Of a stretch of DNA of 64,000 nucleotides, positions 10,385 to 20,903 are shown piece after piece. The stretch comes from Cercophora sp. LCS_1 (lineage: Eukaryota; Ascomycota; Sordariomycetes; Sordariales; Lasiosphaeriaceae). The stretch's first letter is position 1; each line of letters starts with the position of its first letter. A program made the translations under genes and the position numbers. The notes under the pieces were generated by a model. That model was not told the DNA's origin, did no database searches, and saw only the letters and a list, made by a program, of their open reading frames with translations. The DNA lies in the NCBI GenBank assembly GCA_036250225.1, contig JAPZLL010000037.1, positions 1 to 64,000 of the forward strand, written 5' to 3'.

Positions 10385-11161
10385 TTACAACAACATCATG
10401 GCAGCAAAGCCAGCAGCTCCAGCGACAAGCTCAACGGCAACTGTGGCAATCGAGCCCGTGTCCCTGGTGGGTGTCGGGAGCGTTGAGGTTGAAGTCAGGG
10501 TCGAAGTCGACGCATCCGAGGCCTCGGCATCGCGCAGACTGGTTGTCGTCAGGCGGGTCATGGTGATGTTGGACTCAACCTGGACATAGGTGGTGATGGT
10601 GCCGGTGATATCAGCCAGGGAGCTGGCGAGGGTCGTGATGAAGGTCTCGCTGCCGCTGGTATAAGTCGACACAACGGCGGCCTGTTTGACGGTCACATCG
10701 GCGGTCGGTGACGGAGCAGCGGGGTCTGACTCAAGGGCCGAGATGGCCGGAGGGACCGAAACAATGACGGGACCTGGCTCGAGAACGACTGGGGGCTCAA
10801 CTGGGTCACAAGTTAGACTTTTTTTTTTTTTTTTTTCTTCTGTCGGGGAGAATACCTTGGGCGCAGTAGTTGAAGCCATAGGCGTGCACCAGAGCAGCAT
10901 CATCGGGATGACAGGCCTGGTCGGCGCAGTCCCTGACGCCAAATCCAAAGTCGGGCTTGCTGCAGAGACAGCTGGGGTCCGAGCCTGGACAGCCAAGAGC
11001 TGGAGCCAGGGCCAGCATGTTGTTGATGCAGATTTGCTTCACACGTCAGCAAACACAAACAAGTTCGAGAAAGGAGGACTCACCCCACAGTAGGGCAAAG
11101 CGGCCATTTGGGTCGTGGCCGTGGCGGCGCCGGCGAGGGAGGCGACAATCGCAGTCTTCAT
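10385..11161 (-). CDS. CFEM-domain, GPI-anchored surface protein
   Basis: Three exons encode 224 residues: 11161-11084, 11036-10856 and 10800-10385. The introns are 11037-11083 (47 bp, GTGAGT...AAG) and 10801-10855 (55 bp, GTATTC...CCCAG); the second carries a run of 18 A in the sense direction. A signal peptide covers about residues 1-20. The CFEM module runs from PYCG to YCAQ and has eight cysteines, including the CLC pair and the DCADQAC segment typical of the family. A Ser/Thr-rich stalk of about 110 residues follows, and the protein ends in a small hydrophobic tail (VAGAAGFAAMMLL) that fits a GPI-attachment signal. CFEM proteins sit in the fungal wall or membrane; some bind haem and others act in host interaction. 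Which applies here cannot be told. Confidence 0.9.
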
Positions 11162-11461
11162 GTCGATGGTGTTGATGAAGGAGTGTGAGAGGGAGAAATT
11201 CCATTCTGTGGAGGATTCGTCATGACTTCATGTTGTGGGCGCCACCAAAGCATCTTCGTGGTCAAGCGAGTGCCGAAGAAATCTGTGCCAATCCATTACG
11301 CCAACCTAAACATGAGCAACCGAGATGGTCCGAGGCAAGCCAAACTATGCTGTGCTTGCTGTGCTATGCCAAAAATGCATCCAATGCTGCCAAAACCGCC
11401 AGGCAAATGCCATCCAAATCCGAGTCCACGCCATGGTCCAAGAGAATACCGCCGTGAAGCA
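11162..11461. other. Short intergenic gap between CFEM and chitosanase genes
   Basis: This is the promoter and leader of the CFEM gene and the 3' flank of the chitosanase gene. Both are transcribed leftwards. No separate feature is seen. Confidence 0.6.
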
Positions 11462-12316
11462 TCACAACACCAACCACCCTCCCACAACCAAAACAACCCA
11501 CATCCCCACCCCCCTGTTTTTGTGACCGCCACTCAAATCCACATCCTCAACCCGTTTCACCAACCCATCCCCCAACCCACCCAAGCTCCCCTCAAAATCC
11601 TTATAACTCTGTGCACCCCACTCAGCCCCTCGCGGAACAGCCTCATCCCCTCCAAAAACCAAATACAGCACATCCGTCTCACTATGCCCATTCCCCCCAT
11701 TCATGCCCTCTCCCTCACAAGCCGTTGCAAGCGCCAAACTCACCTCGCCCACCATACTCTTCGTCCCATCATCCCCATTCGTATCACCCCACACGCCATA
11801 CACCAATTTCTCGCCACAGACCACAGCCACCAGACTCAAGGGTTTAACTCCGTATTTCGTCGGATCAAACGTCTTCCACCCCTTTTTGGCGCCCGTGTTC
11901 CCGAAAACAACATATGGATGGACGTAGGTGTTCAAATCTGATATGTTACTTTGACTCAACGAGCGAACTGTATCGCGGAAAGCGGTCTGGTCCTGGTAAT
12001 CGGGTGATCGCCCGATTGAGCAGCGGCCGTCGTCGCCTGGGCCGCCGGTTATGCCGTCGCAGTCGACGTCCATGTCTGCTAGTGCGCCGTTGGGACCGGT
12101 GATGTAGAGGGCATTGAGGCTTGGTAAAAGATCGCCGCAGTAGGTGAACTTTGGGGGACCCGAGTCGGTTGCGTAGAAGCCTGTTGCGAGGGGCGTTGCG
12201 CAGGGGCGGGAGGTGAGGGTGTCGTAGAGGGAGGCTAGAGAGGGTGGGACATCGCGGGAGAGTGCTATCCCCATAAATGTGGGGAGTAGCATTCGCGATA
12301 ACGTATGCCATTTCAT
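11462..12316 (-). CDS. GH75 fungal chitosanase, possibly GPI-anchored
   Basis: This single exon encodes 284 residues. I start at 12316 because this Met begins a signal peptide (MKWHTLSRMLLPTFMGIALS); the frame is open upstream, but that part is Arg-rich and not signal-like. The body matches the fungal chitosanase family GH75: CDGI..GGPGDDGRC, then YVVFGN, then the core VYGVWGDTNGDDG followed by GEVSLALA, where the conserved Asp and Glu supply the acid/base pair, and finally NGGNGHSETDVLYLVF. The enzyme cleaves chitosan endolytically outside the cell. The C-terminus ends in a hydrophobic stretch (GVGMWVVLVVGGWLVL) after a polar spacer, which suggests GPI anchoring; many GH75 enzymes lack such a tail. 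It lies head-to-tail with the CFEM gene. Confidence 0.9.
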   Translation of the reverse strand: MKWHTLSRMLLPTFMGIALSRDVPPSLASLYDTLTSRPCATPLATGFYATDSGPPKFTYCGDLLPSLNALYITGPNGALADMDVDCDGITGGPGDDGRCSIGRSPDYQDQTAFRDTVRSLSQSNISDLNTYVHPYVVFGNTGAKKGWKTFDPTKYGVKPLSLVAVVCGEKLVYGVWGDTNGDDGTKSMVGEVSLALATACEGEGMNGGNGHSETDVLYLVFGGDEAVPRGAEWGAQSYKDFEGSLGGLGDGLVKRVEDVDLSGGHKNRGVGMWVVLVVGGWLVL

Positions 12317-12804
12317 GGTGGTGGTGGTGGTGGTGTGGTGTGATGACGATGTTGGCAGTGGCAGGCGTAGAGTGACGATGCGCCGGAGATGCCGGCGAGT
12401 CGCGCAATCGTCGCTAACTCGGGGCAAACACGCTGATTTAATTGCCGTCAATCGCAAACCAAACGCGACGATGCAAACACGACAAACAAAGGGATCCGCA
12501 TCCGTTATGTGTCTTGTCGCGGGCCGGACCGTGGACAAAGACGTGTCGGTGGCGAATGTCACCTGCGATTTGCGGCCGAATCCGCAGCGCTATGCGCTCA
12601 GCTGATCGGGGCCGCAGTCGCACTGGTTACGCTCATTGGGCGCCAAGAATAGTGCATCTGTCAGGAACTGACAGAAAAGACAGAAAACTGAGTTGCTCTG
12701 CTAGGCAAGTAAACTCTGCATCAAAAAGCATCAAAAGCCTCAAAATGCCGTCGGCCCAAAAAATTGTAAACTTACAACACCACTCCAGACCGCATCTCTC
12801 GAAC
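12317..12804. other. Intergenic: chitosanase promoter with a short GGT repeat
   Basis: Eight GGT-type units lie just upstream of the chitosanase start (12317-12339), in its leader. I see nothing else that can be supported. Confidence 0.5.
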
Positions 12805-14124
12805 TCACCCCGCCCCCTTGACAACCACAACACCGGTGCTCTTGGCCCCACCGAACACACTCCCCACAAACCCAGTAATCCCGCCCAGTACTCCAAACGA
12901 CGTAGCCGTCACACTCGAAAATCCCGTCACAGTCGGAACAATCTGCCTCGGCGGCTCCTGTGTCATCCTCGGTGTCCGCGATGCAACCCGCCCCACAATC
13001 GTCGGCACCGGTGGCGATCGATACACCCCGATCGTCTTGGGCACCGGTCCGAGTCCAGGGTCCGAAAACAGAATCTCATATTGATCCAGCGCGTGCAAAA
13101 CATCGCAGACCATATCGCCTCCCTTCTCTGATGCCATGAGTGCTGCCTTTTGGGCCGTCTCGATCCACGCCATTCCCTGCTGCAAAGGCTGGCTGAGGTT
13201 CGGGATGAGTGAACCCAGAGGAGCCGAGAATTGCGAGAGAAACGGCGGAAGATTGGTGATGAGCTTCGCCGGGACAAACCGGGAGTGCGGGAGCCAGGTG
13301 CGGAACGACCGCTGACAGGCGACGACACTGCTGTTTGCGCCGGGATAGTTGCATGTCCAGGTCAGGTTGTCCCACGTGTTGCTGCTTTGGCGTGAGATGA
13401 AATCGCAGGTCGAGGAGCCAAATGCCAACTGCGGCCACTGGAGCTGACTATCCACCAGATCGTCAACTTGAATGGTGACGGTAAAGTTGGTACCTGGGGA
13501 TACATCGCGTTGGACGAGAGGACTGGTAAGATTGGTGTGCATGGAGCCGATCTGATCGAGGAAGTTGGTGATCACCACCGACGAGGCCGAGTCGCAGTCC
13601 GCATTAAAGTGGTGAAGTCCATGCGCGTCAAAGACGAGGGACTCGCCCGTCGACAACGTCAACACGATGTTGCCAGCAGCCGACGTGTTGCTCGAGAGGT
13701 CAAGAAAGGCTCCCTCGCCGTCAATCACCGTTCCGATGTACGCCGGCGTGGTTTCATTGTCACCAAGGTATAGATAGATTGGGGGGTCATCCGACTGGTC
13801 AGCGCTGAATGCAATCGCTTTGAGGGAGGAAGCCGGAACAGGCAGGCTGTAGCAAGACGTTGGGGAGCTCACGGGCTGCACCGTGATACTGACGAGAGAG
13901 ACGCCGTCGAGAACGATGTCGGTCGTGATGGGGCCTTGCTCAGGAGCCTGTGACGGGAGTGTCGCGCCACAGCCGAGAGCGCCGGGAGTGCTGACGGAGG
14001 TGTCGGCGCCGCAGAAGGTCCACACGGTCTCGGTGATGACAGTGGTGGCCCAGTACCACGGACTGGTGTCGGCTTGTGACAACGACAGCAACATTGCCGC
14101 TAGCATCAGCGCTGTTCGGGCCAT
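12805..14124 (-). CDS. Secreted glycoprotein-like protein of unknown function
   Basis: This single exon encodes 439 residues. I prefer the start at 14124 because it gives a clear signal peptide (MARTALMLAAMLLSLSQA). The frame extends to 14343, but those residues are basic and would bury the signal. The mature protein has many Asn-X-Ser/Thr sites (NET, NTS, NLT, NFT, NLS, NSS) and about ten cysteines in its first 330 residues. The tail is Pro/Val-rich and ends in a weakly hydrophobic Gly/Val stretch that may or may not be a GPI signal. I recognise no domain. It starts 413 bases from the divergent NPP1-like gene and so shares a promoter region with it. It belongs to a run of four successive secreted-protein genes. 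Confidence 0.7.
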   Translation of the reverse strand: MARTALMLAAMLLSLSQADTSPWYWATTVITETVWTFCGADTSVSTPGALGCGATLPSQAPEQGPITTDIVLDGVSLVSITVQPVSSPTSCYSLPVPASSLKAIAFSADQSDDPPIYLYLGDNETTPAYIGTVIDGEGAFLDLSSNTSAAGNIVLTLSTGESLVFDAHGLHHFNADCDSASSVVITNFLDQIGSMHTNLTSPLVQRDVSPGTNFTVTIQVDDLVDSQLQWPQLAFGSSTCDFISRQSSNTWDNLTWTCNYPGANSSVVACQRSFRTWLPHSRFVPAKLITNLPPFLSQFSAPLGSLIPNLSQPLQQGMAWIETAQKAALMASEKGGDMVCDVLHALDQYEILFSDPGLGPVPKTIGVYRSPPVPTIVGRVASRTPRMTQEPPRQIVPTVTGFSSVTATSFGVLGGITGFVGSVFGGAKSTGVVVVKGAG

Positions 14125-14537
14125 CCTGGGGGTCGTTGGTCGTTTGAAGAGTTGATCGAGTGCGCCATTTGACGATGAACGGCGCTCGTCATTCAGAGGG
14201 AAGGAAGGAACATCGCTGCGCTTGCAACGGTGGAAGGAGCTCGTCGGCCGAAACTGTTGCGCGGCAGCAAAAGCCACCCACGAGGAAACGTCAAGACTGA
14301 ACAGACTGACGCTGACAAAATGGAAGACGATGCCACTCGACATCTCCCATGCATCTCAATCACAAGCAAGCCCTCAACCATCAACATCCATGATGTCAAC
14401 AAACACCTGACGGCAGCCCAAATCCGAAGCCACCATGAACCTTCTCTGCCACCCAGTCGCACGCATAAAGCAGAGATAGCCCCGGGTAGCAGACGATGGC
14501 AGCCCACAATCGGAAATCCCCCTAAACATCTACCACC
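14125..14537. other. Divergent promoter region between the secreted protein and NPP1-like genes
   Basis: These 413 bases separate two start codons facing away from each other. No clear TATA box is seen; the right end has CACC-rich leader sequence before 14538. Confidence 0.5.
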
Positions 14538-15632
14538 ATGCATCTCCTCCTCGTTACCGCCCTCCTGGGCACGGCATCAGCCAAACAAATCTCGGACAAG
14601 AAGATGCAAAAACTCGTCGAAATCCCCAAAGGCTGGGAAATCGCCATGGCATCGCAGCCAATGTGGTTCTTCACCCAAGCCATGGGCCACCCCACGTGCT
14701 ACCCGACCTACGCCGAAGACCTCTACACCCGGGAGCAGCGACACCCCGCCAAGCTGTGCGAGTATCCCGACACCTCGTGCCACTGTCGCCAGCCCGGCGT
14801 CGAGCCCGGATACAAGGGCCCCGGATTCCCCGTCTACTACTCAACCAAGCGGTGTGGCGAGAGCGAGATCCGCGTTGCCTACAACCTATTTTACCAGAAG
14901 GACGGGTTCGCGCCCGGGGAAGAAAACGGGGGACATCCATAGTATGTCTCCCTGTACCTGACACAAACATGAGCTGACAAGCCAGTGATTGGGAGCGCGT
15001 GATTGCGGTGTGGAACAAGTACGGCAACAACTGGTCACCCAGCAAGCTGCTGCTCTCGCAGCACGACACCTACGAGTCTGTACCGTGGCACGACATCCCG
15101 AGCACCGTCTCCGGCCGTGAGGCAAAGAAGCATCTCGGCGGAAAGAACGGGCAAAAAGGCAAGGACCATCCCAAGGTCTATGTCGGCTGGTCGAAGCACT
15201 CGCACTATGTTGAGCCGTACCAGGGATTGCAGACGCCGCTCGTGCAGATGACGCCGTGGGCAACGCGCGGGTACGACTGGTGGTATTTCCCGACCAAAGG
15301 TGCGTGTTTTGTCGTCAGGTGATGACAATTGCTGACGCGACGCAGAGGATTACCATCTCACCGACGGAAAGGGCTCGCAGAAGAAGATGCGCGATCTCGG
15401 CAAGCAGTTCAATTTCTGGAACTGGGGTCCCGAATTGAAGGGCCAGGACCCGATGAGCGTGCACTTGAGCCTTTGCAATGTGACGGTTGGAAAGACCGAG
15501 AAGGCTTTTGTGCCACTGCGACTGCAGAAACTTGACCTTCAAGCGTTCCTCAACGGGTCGTTGGTGTTGAAGAACACGGGCACGCTGCGATTGGAGGACT
15601 TGGAGCCGGAGACGCTTTTGAGACGGCTGTGA
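14538..15632 (+). CDS. NPP1-like (necrosis- and ethylene-inducing family) secreted protein, divergent
   Basis: Three exons encode 334 residues: 14538-14941, 14986-15299 and 15346-15632. The introns are 44 and 46 bp (GTATGT...CCAG and GTGCGT...GCAG). A signal peptide covers about residues 1-15. The order of conserved blocks fits the NPP1/NLP fold: an N-terminal Cys-Tyr-Pro block, a central block of aromatic strand residues, then the metal-site heptapeptide region, which spans the first splice junction. A HSHYVEPYQG-like loop and a GYDWWYFP block follow. The heptapeptide keeps Gly-His at its start and Asp-Trp-Glu at its end, but the two residues between them are Pro-Tyr instead of the usual Arg-His. 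The protein is about 100 residues longer than typical NLPs, so it may be a non-cytolytic relative. Assignment is by pattern only; a secreted DUF protein with a similar fold is possible. Confidence 0.6.
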
Positions 15633-16398
15633 TTTTGTTCTGGCAGCTGACGGGGATGAAGCGATGACAGGCCGCACAGCGCTGGTGAACGACCAGACAG
15701 CTGATAGCGGCTGACAAATGAGCAACGACAAGGCGTTGACCCACGGACCACGGCCCCGCAGCGCGGTGCACAAAATGAAATTTCTGCTTCGTCTTCTCCC
15801 CTCTCCAACGCGCGCAGAATTCCCATGTGTGCCACGAACGTGACCATCGCGCGCCGCATCGGCATATGAGCGACACGGTAGGTAGGTATTCTCCTTGTGT
15901 ATAGAATCGCAGCGTCCATGTCCAACCACTCGGCTTCGGCCACCGGTGAGTCTTCCTTGAAGACCTTCTCTTCGCGGCACGTCTTGTGCTGCGGCTTGAA
16001 GGGGTTGGCCATGGACAGAGCGTGTCTCTGACATGCTCTGAAGCTGCAAGATCAAAAGGGCCATCATAGTCCGTGCCTGCTGTCGCAAGAACCTTTACGC
16101 AGGCGAGGCTCCAAGCGCTCCGACATATTGTTCCCCGTGATTGCCATTGTGTGCTGTCGCCAGCTCGTGATCTTGATGTGCGCCAATCGCCAACGCGTGT
16201 TTCGGCCCGTGGCAGCGTGGCGGGGTCGGGAGCTCCCACCATCCCATCCCGCCGGCCTCAACGACGTCATCGCTGGTGGGATTACTGAGATACACTGCCC
16301 TGGAAGATTGCGCGCGAAATTTGTACATAGCATCGAATCGCAGCATCGTGTCGCTCATCAATCCATCTCCATTCCCTTCGTTCTGCAACATCGCCAAA
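15633..16398. other. Intergenic: malic enzyme promoter
   Basis: No gene is supported. The last 120 bases are an open in-frame extension of the malic enzyme, starting at an ATG at 16276 (see findings). Minus-strand open frames here overlap the end of the NPP1-like gene and look fortuitous. Confidence 0.5.
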
Positions 16399-18389
16399 AT
16401 GACTAACGCTACTGCTGATGCCAGGGGCACCAAATATTCCCACCTCCCCCTCAGCACCGCCGGTCCCCTAGAATGCTCCCTAACCGGTACAATCCTCATG
16501 AACCACCCCTACTTCAACAAAGGCTCCGCCTTCACCAAGCAAGAACGCCACGATTTTGAGCTCTCTGGTCTGCTTCCACCAGGCATCCAGACCCTCGAAC
16601 AACAAGTCCAGCGCGCCTACGAGCAGTATTCCACGCGGGCTGATGACCTAGCAAAGAATACCTTTTTGACATCCATCAAGCAGCAAAATGAAGTGTTGTA
16701 TTTCAGACTCCTGCAGGATCATCTCGAGGAGATGTTTAGTGTTGTGTACACCCCCACTGAAGGCGAGGCGATTGAGAATTACTCGAGGTCGTTTCGGAGG
16801 CCGGATGGGGTGTTTCTTAATATTCATGATGCGGAAAGGGTGAGGCATGACTTGTCGCTTTGGGGGACGGTGGATGAGGTGGATTATATTGTTGTTACTG
16901 GTGAGTTTACTCCCTTGGGAAGAAGAGGGGTTAGGGCCAGCAACAACGTGAGGGAGAGAGGTGCTGACGATGGCAGACGGGGAGGAGATTCTTGGGATTG
17001 GGGACCAGGGGTGTGGTGGGATTCTGATCTCGATTGCGAAGCTTGCGTTGGCGACGCTGTGTGCTGGGATACATCCCAATCGGGTGCTTCCTGTGGTGTT
17101 GGATTGCGGGACGGATAATGAGAAGCTGCTCAACGACCCGCTGTATCTTGGGCTGAGGGAGAAACGGGTGCGCGGGGAAAAGTATGATGAGTTTGTGGAT
17201 GTGTTTGTCAAGGCGGCGAGGGAGCATTTCCCGAAGGCATACATTCACTTTGAGGATTTTGGGCTGGCAAACGGTGAGCCTGCAGAGGTCAAGGAAAGGT
17301 GGGCATCAGGCTGACTGGGTTAGCACGACGCCTTCTCGAGAGATACAGATCGGACATCCCCTGCTTCAACGACGATGTCCAGGGCACCGGATGCGTGACG
17401 TTGGCTGCCATCATGGCGGGCCTCCACGTGTCGAAGCAAAAGTTCAAGGACCTGCGGATGGTGGTCTTCGGCGCCGGCACAGCAGGCGTCGGGATCGCGG
17501 ACCAAGTGCGAGACGCTATTGCGGCAGAGGCGGGCATCAGTAAGGAAGATGCCGCGAAGCAAATATGGTATGCCAACCCCGCGACACTCACAACAGTTGC
17601 TTACTTGCCAGGCTCGTCGACAAACCCGGGATCCTGACAACCGGGATGGACAACCTCTCGGCCGCGCAAAAGGGCTTTGCCAAGCCAAAGGAGGACTGGG
17701 ACGGCAGACAAACTGACCTCCTCGGAACCATCAAGGAAGTCAAGCCCAACGTGCTGATCGGGACATCAACCGTCCACGGCGCCTTTACCGAGGAGATTGT
17801 CCGCGCCATGGCTGAGCACGTCAAGCAACCCATCATCATGCCGCTGTCCAACCCAACGCGACTTCACGAAGCCGTCCCATCAGACCTGCTCAAGTGGACA
17901 GACGGCAAGGCGCTGATCGCCACAGGCAGCCCCTTCAAGCCCGTCAAAGGACCGTGGGGACCCGACGGCAAGGAGATCGAGATTGAGGTGGCCGAGTGCA
18001 ACAACAGCGTCGTCTTTCCCGGCATCGGGCTCGGATCTGTTCTGTCTAGAGCCAGGCGCGTCACGGACAAGATGCTTGTCGCAGCGACAAAAGGCGTGGC
18101 CGAGATGGGCCCGGCGCTGAGGGATGCCGAGGCAACGGAGCCATTGTTGCCTGGGGTGGAAGCAGTGCGAGATGTCAGTGTGCGAGTGGCGCGGAAGGTT
18201 ATACAGGCAGCGCTTGAAGAAAGCGTGGCAACCGAGGAGGGGATTCCCTCTGACGACGCGGATCTCGATGAGTGGATTCGCGAGCAAATGTGGGATCCCG
18301 TTTATCGCCCGCTCAAGTTCGTCCCGGCCGAGGGTGCCAGTCGACAGGCAAGGGGAGAAATGCGCGTTGTTGGCAGTCTGAAGAGATAG
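16399..18389 (+). CDS. NADP-type malic enzyme (malate decarboxylating)
   Basis: Four exons encode 606 residues: 16399-16900, 16977-17273, 17324-17567 and 17612-18389. All three introns have GT...AG borders, and each junction rejoins conserved family sequence. The enzyme converts L-malate to pyruvate and CO2 with reduction of NAD(P). Visible blocks are the N-terminal KYSHLPLSTAGPLECSLTG, the MFSVVYTPTEGEA block, VVTDGEEILGIGDQG, the metal-site segment FEDFGLAN, CFNDDVQGTG, the dinucleotide-binding GAGTAGVGIAD, and PIIMPLSNPT. The family forms homotetramers in cytosol or mitochondria and supplies NADPH for lipid synthesis. The start at 16399 (CCAAAATG) gives the usual cytosolic N-terminus. An upstream in-frame ATG at 16276 would add 41 residues. 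Confidence 0.95.
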
Positions 18390-18772
18390 CGCGGCAGAAT
18401 TTCCACGTAGAATCCCGAATATTCTTTGTCCTCACATCTTGCATCCATGCGTCGTGGGTCGCGCTCAAGTCTTGCTTGCTGCTTCTCTGGTGCTTCGCGC
18501 GATCTCGCTGCGCCGATAAGAGCTGCGATAAGCCCAAGGTAGTCGCCGAGTCAAAAAATGGCGAGAAAAACCGCAGGCGGTGAGGGGCAGAAAATTGTAG
18601 CACATTTCTGCCACCCCACCACCCACACGTGACCAGTCACAAATCAGTAGGGTTTCCGATCCACACCAAAAATATTATCGCGGCGGACCGTTCAATTTGC
18701 AGCTTGATCTCGCAAATCCGAAATTTCGACTCGACAACCCACAGTCGCCATTTCCACACACCAACCGTCGCA
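18390..18772. other. Intergenic: ribosomal protein gene promoter
   Basis: This 3' flank and promoter includes a CACGTGA motif at about 18627 and a pyrimidine/CA-rich leader. No other gene is seen. Confidence 0.5.
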
Positions 18773-19551
18773 ATGGCCAAGCAATCGTACGTATCCGACG
18801 CCTTTAATCGATTTCGAATCTCCGTCAAATGTCTGCTGGAGGAATGCACGCGGAAAGAGGAGGGACAAGAGTGGGGAGTGGCAGCAGCGCAGCGACTGAG
18901 ACTCTGCCGCAATCGCAGCGACGGAAGGAGCACGCTGGGGCAGGAATCGCGTCACCAGCAGAATATTTGACGGTTTGAGGATGTTTGAACTCGGATGCTA
19001 ACATGTGTGTTCAGCCGTGGTGCCCCCGGTGGCAAGCTCAAGATGACCCTGGGTCTCCCAGTGTACGTGCGATCCTCCCACCGACCGAGCGAGCGACTCG
19101 ATCCGACAGAACAAATTGCAGGGCAAGGCTAACAGAGGGACAGCGGTGCCATCATGAACTGCGCAGACAACTCCGGCGCTCGCAACCTTTACATCATCTC
19201 CGTCAAGGGTATCGGTGCGCGCCTCAACAGGCTCCCGGCTGGCGGTGTTGGCGACATGGTCATGGCCACTGTCAAGAAGGGCAAGCCCGAGCTCCGCAAG
19301 AAGGTCCACCCCGCCGTTATCGTCCGTCAGTCCAAGCCCTGGAAGCGCTTCGATGGTGTCTTCCTTTACTTCGAGGACAACGCTGGTGTTGTAAGTATTT
19401 TCGGTCGGGACGCAACAAACATAGCTGACAGGGGATGTAGATCGTCAACCCCAAGGGTGAGATGAAGGGCTCTGCCATCACTGGCCCCGTCGGAAAGGAG
19501 GCTGCCGAGCTCTGGCCCCGTATTGCCAGCAACTCTGGTGTTGTCATGTAA
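18773..19551 (+). CDS. rpl23: 60S ribosomal protein L23 (uL14)
   Basis: Four exons encode 139 residues: 18773-18786, 19015-19062, 19144-19390 and 19441-19551. The first exon holds only four codons and two bases, followed by a 228-bp intron (GTACGT...TTCAG); the other introns are 81 and 50 bp. The spliced product reads MAKQSRGAPGGKLKMTLGLP, continues with the family signature MNCADNSGARNLYIISVKG, and ends GPVGKEAAELWPRIASNSG. uL14 is an essential, almost invariant component of the large ribosomal subunit near the L3/L24 interface. Length and sequence match the family closely. The tiny first exon and large first intron are common in fungal ribosomal protein genes and make this start easy to miss. 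Confidence 0.97.
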
Positions 19552-20903
19552 AGAGGGCAAAGGGTTGGGTGTTTATTGGCATGCGAATACTCGAGGAGGA
19601 TCTGTCGACCTGGGATTCGACTTCCCAGATTGGGAGGCAAGGGACATAAGGGCCATAAAAGGCTTGGCGGGAATGGCAGGCTTTGCATTTAGGTTGCGGC
19701 GTGCTCGGGAGTCATACCATGCATGATACAGGTCAATTCAGACGGTTCTTCGAGGCTGGGCGTGCGTCGGTGTGAGCTTACTTGTGCAAGTTCGAGATCC
19801 CGGTCGGCATAACTTCAACGACACCTGGACGACTCGAGAAGGGGGAGCACGGCGGCTGGGACTTGGATTGCGCCCGGCTCGGACAGGCCGCCACCGGGTT
19901 TGTCTTGCGGGCTACTTTTGTGGACCATGGAACATCGACGTCTCCCAAGAGTTGACTTCAGCGCTCCTGTTCCTTGACCGACAAAAGCACCGCCTCAACC
20001 ACGGCCTTCGCCAAGCGCCATTCCGTTGTTTCCACGATTCGTCCCTGTTCCGTCTCATTCTGCGTGGCATCTTTGTCCCGGCCCGTCCAGACGCCGCGGC
20101 AGTTTGTGCATCCTGGCGTCAAACTTGCTGGCAGTCTGCATGCGTCTGAGCTTGGGAGACGCCGTCGCCGGCCTTCCCAGTCCGTCAAAAGCCCATTCCG
20201 CCTCTTTGAGTCGCACTTCAGCGATAGGCCCTTGGCCCTGGTTCCCGGAAACTCTCGCTCCTCTCTTTCCCAGCAGCTTATTGCACTCCAACATGCTGCT
20301 AACCATGCCGTGACGGTCGGGACATCTTGTGACCCTGTGAACTTGTAGTATTAGCCCTCAGCGACACTTGCGGCCTCAACCTGGTAGGTACTCGGCCACC
20401 ATCTGGTTCCAGCTTGACCAAGACTCCTTGATAGGAGGCTATCGACAGCCTCATTACCCGGTCATGGCCGAGGAGTGCCCTGGCCCTCGCCCATGAGGAC
20501 CACCATCCCGAAGTGGGAGACATTCCGAACGTCCCAAGCGACCGGCCCCGCCCTCCACCGGCAGTCAAAGACGGTACTAGCATCTCGGTTGCATATAGGT
20601 AGATTTAATCTGGCAGACGACGCCGCGGGATTACGTGGTCTGGAAAGGTGAACTTACCCGGACCCAACAGCTGACGCGTTTCATTAGCCCAATACCACGC
20701 CCCATTAAGACCACTCACAAAGCTCGTTTTACACATCTTTGAGTTGTGCAACCGAGTTCATCTGTTCCAACTATATCGTCAATATGCGGGGACAGATTTA
20801 GCGGTGGAAGGGGTTGGTTAGGCAAAAGGCTTGTCTTGGACGACATATCTATCACCATCCTCCGCTTCGTGTCGTGATGTGATGATGCTCTGCAACTGCT
20901 AAC
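19552..20903. other. Intergenic, nothing recognised
   Basis: About 1.35 kb lies between the ribosomal protein and tyrosinase genes. Open frames on both strands are short, Arg/Ser-rich and mutually overlapping. I see no repeat, tRNA or conserved motif. Confidence 0.5.

Noticed and set aside
15550..16242. Minus-strand frames of 157 to 257 codons
   Set aside because: They overlap each other and the 3' end of the NPP1-like gene, with no recognisable domain. A small gene starting MANPFKPQHK cannot be fully excluded.
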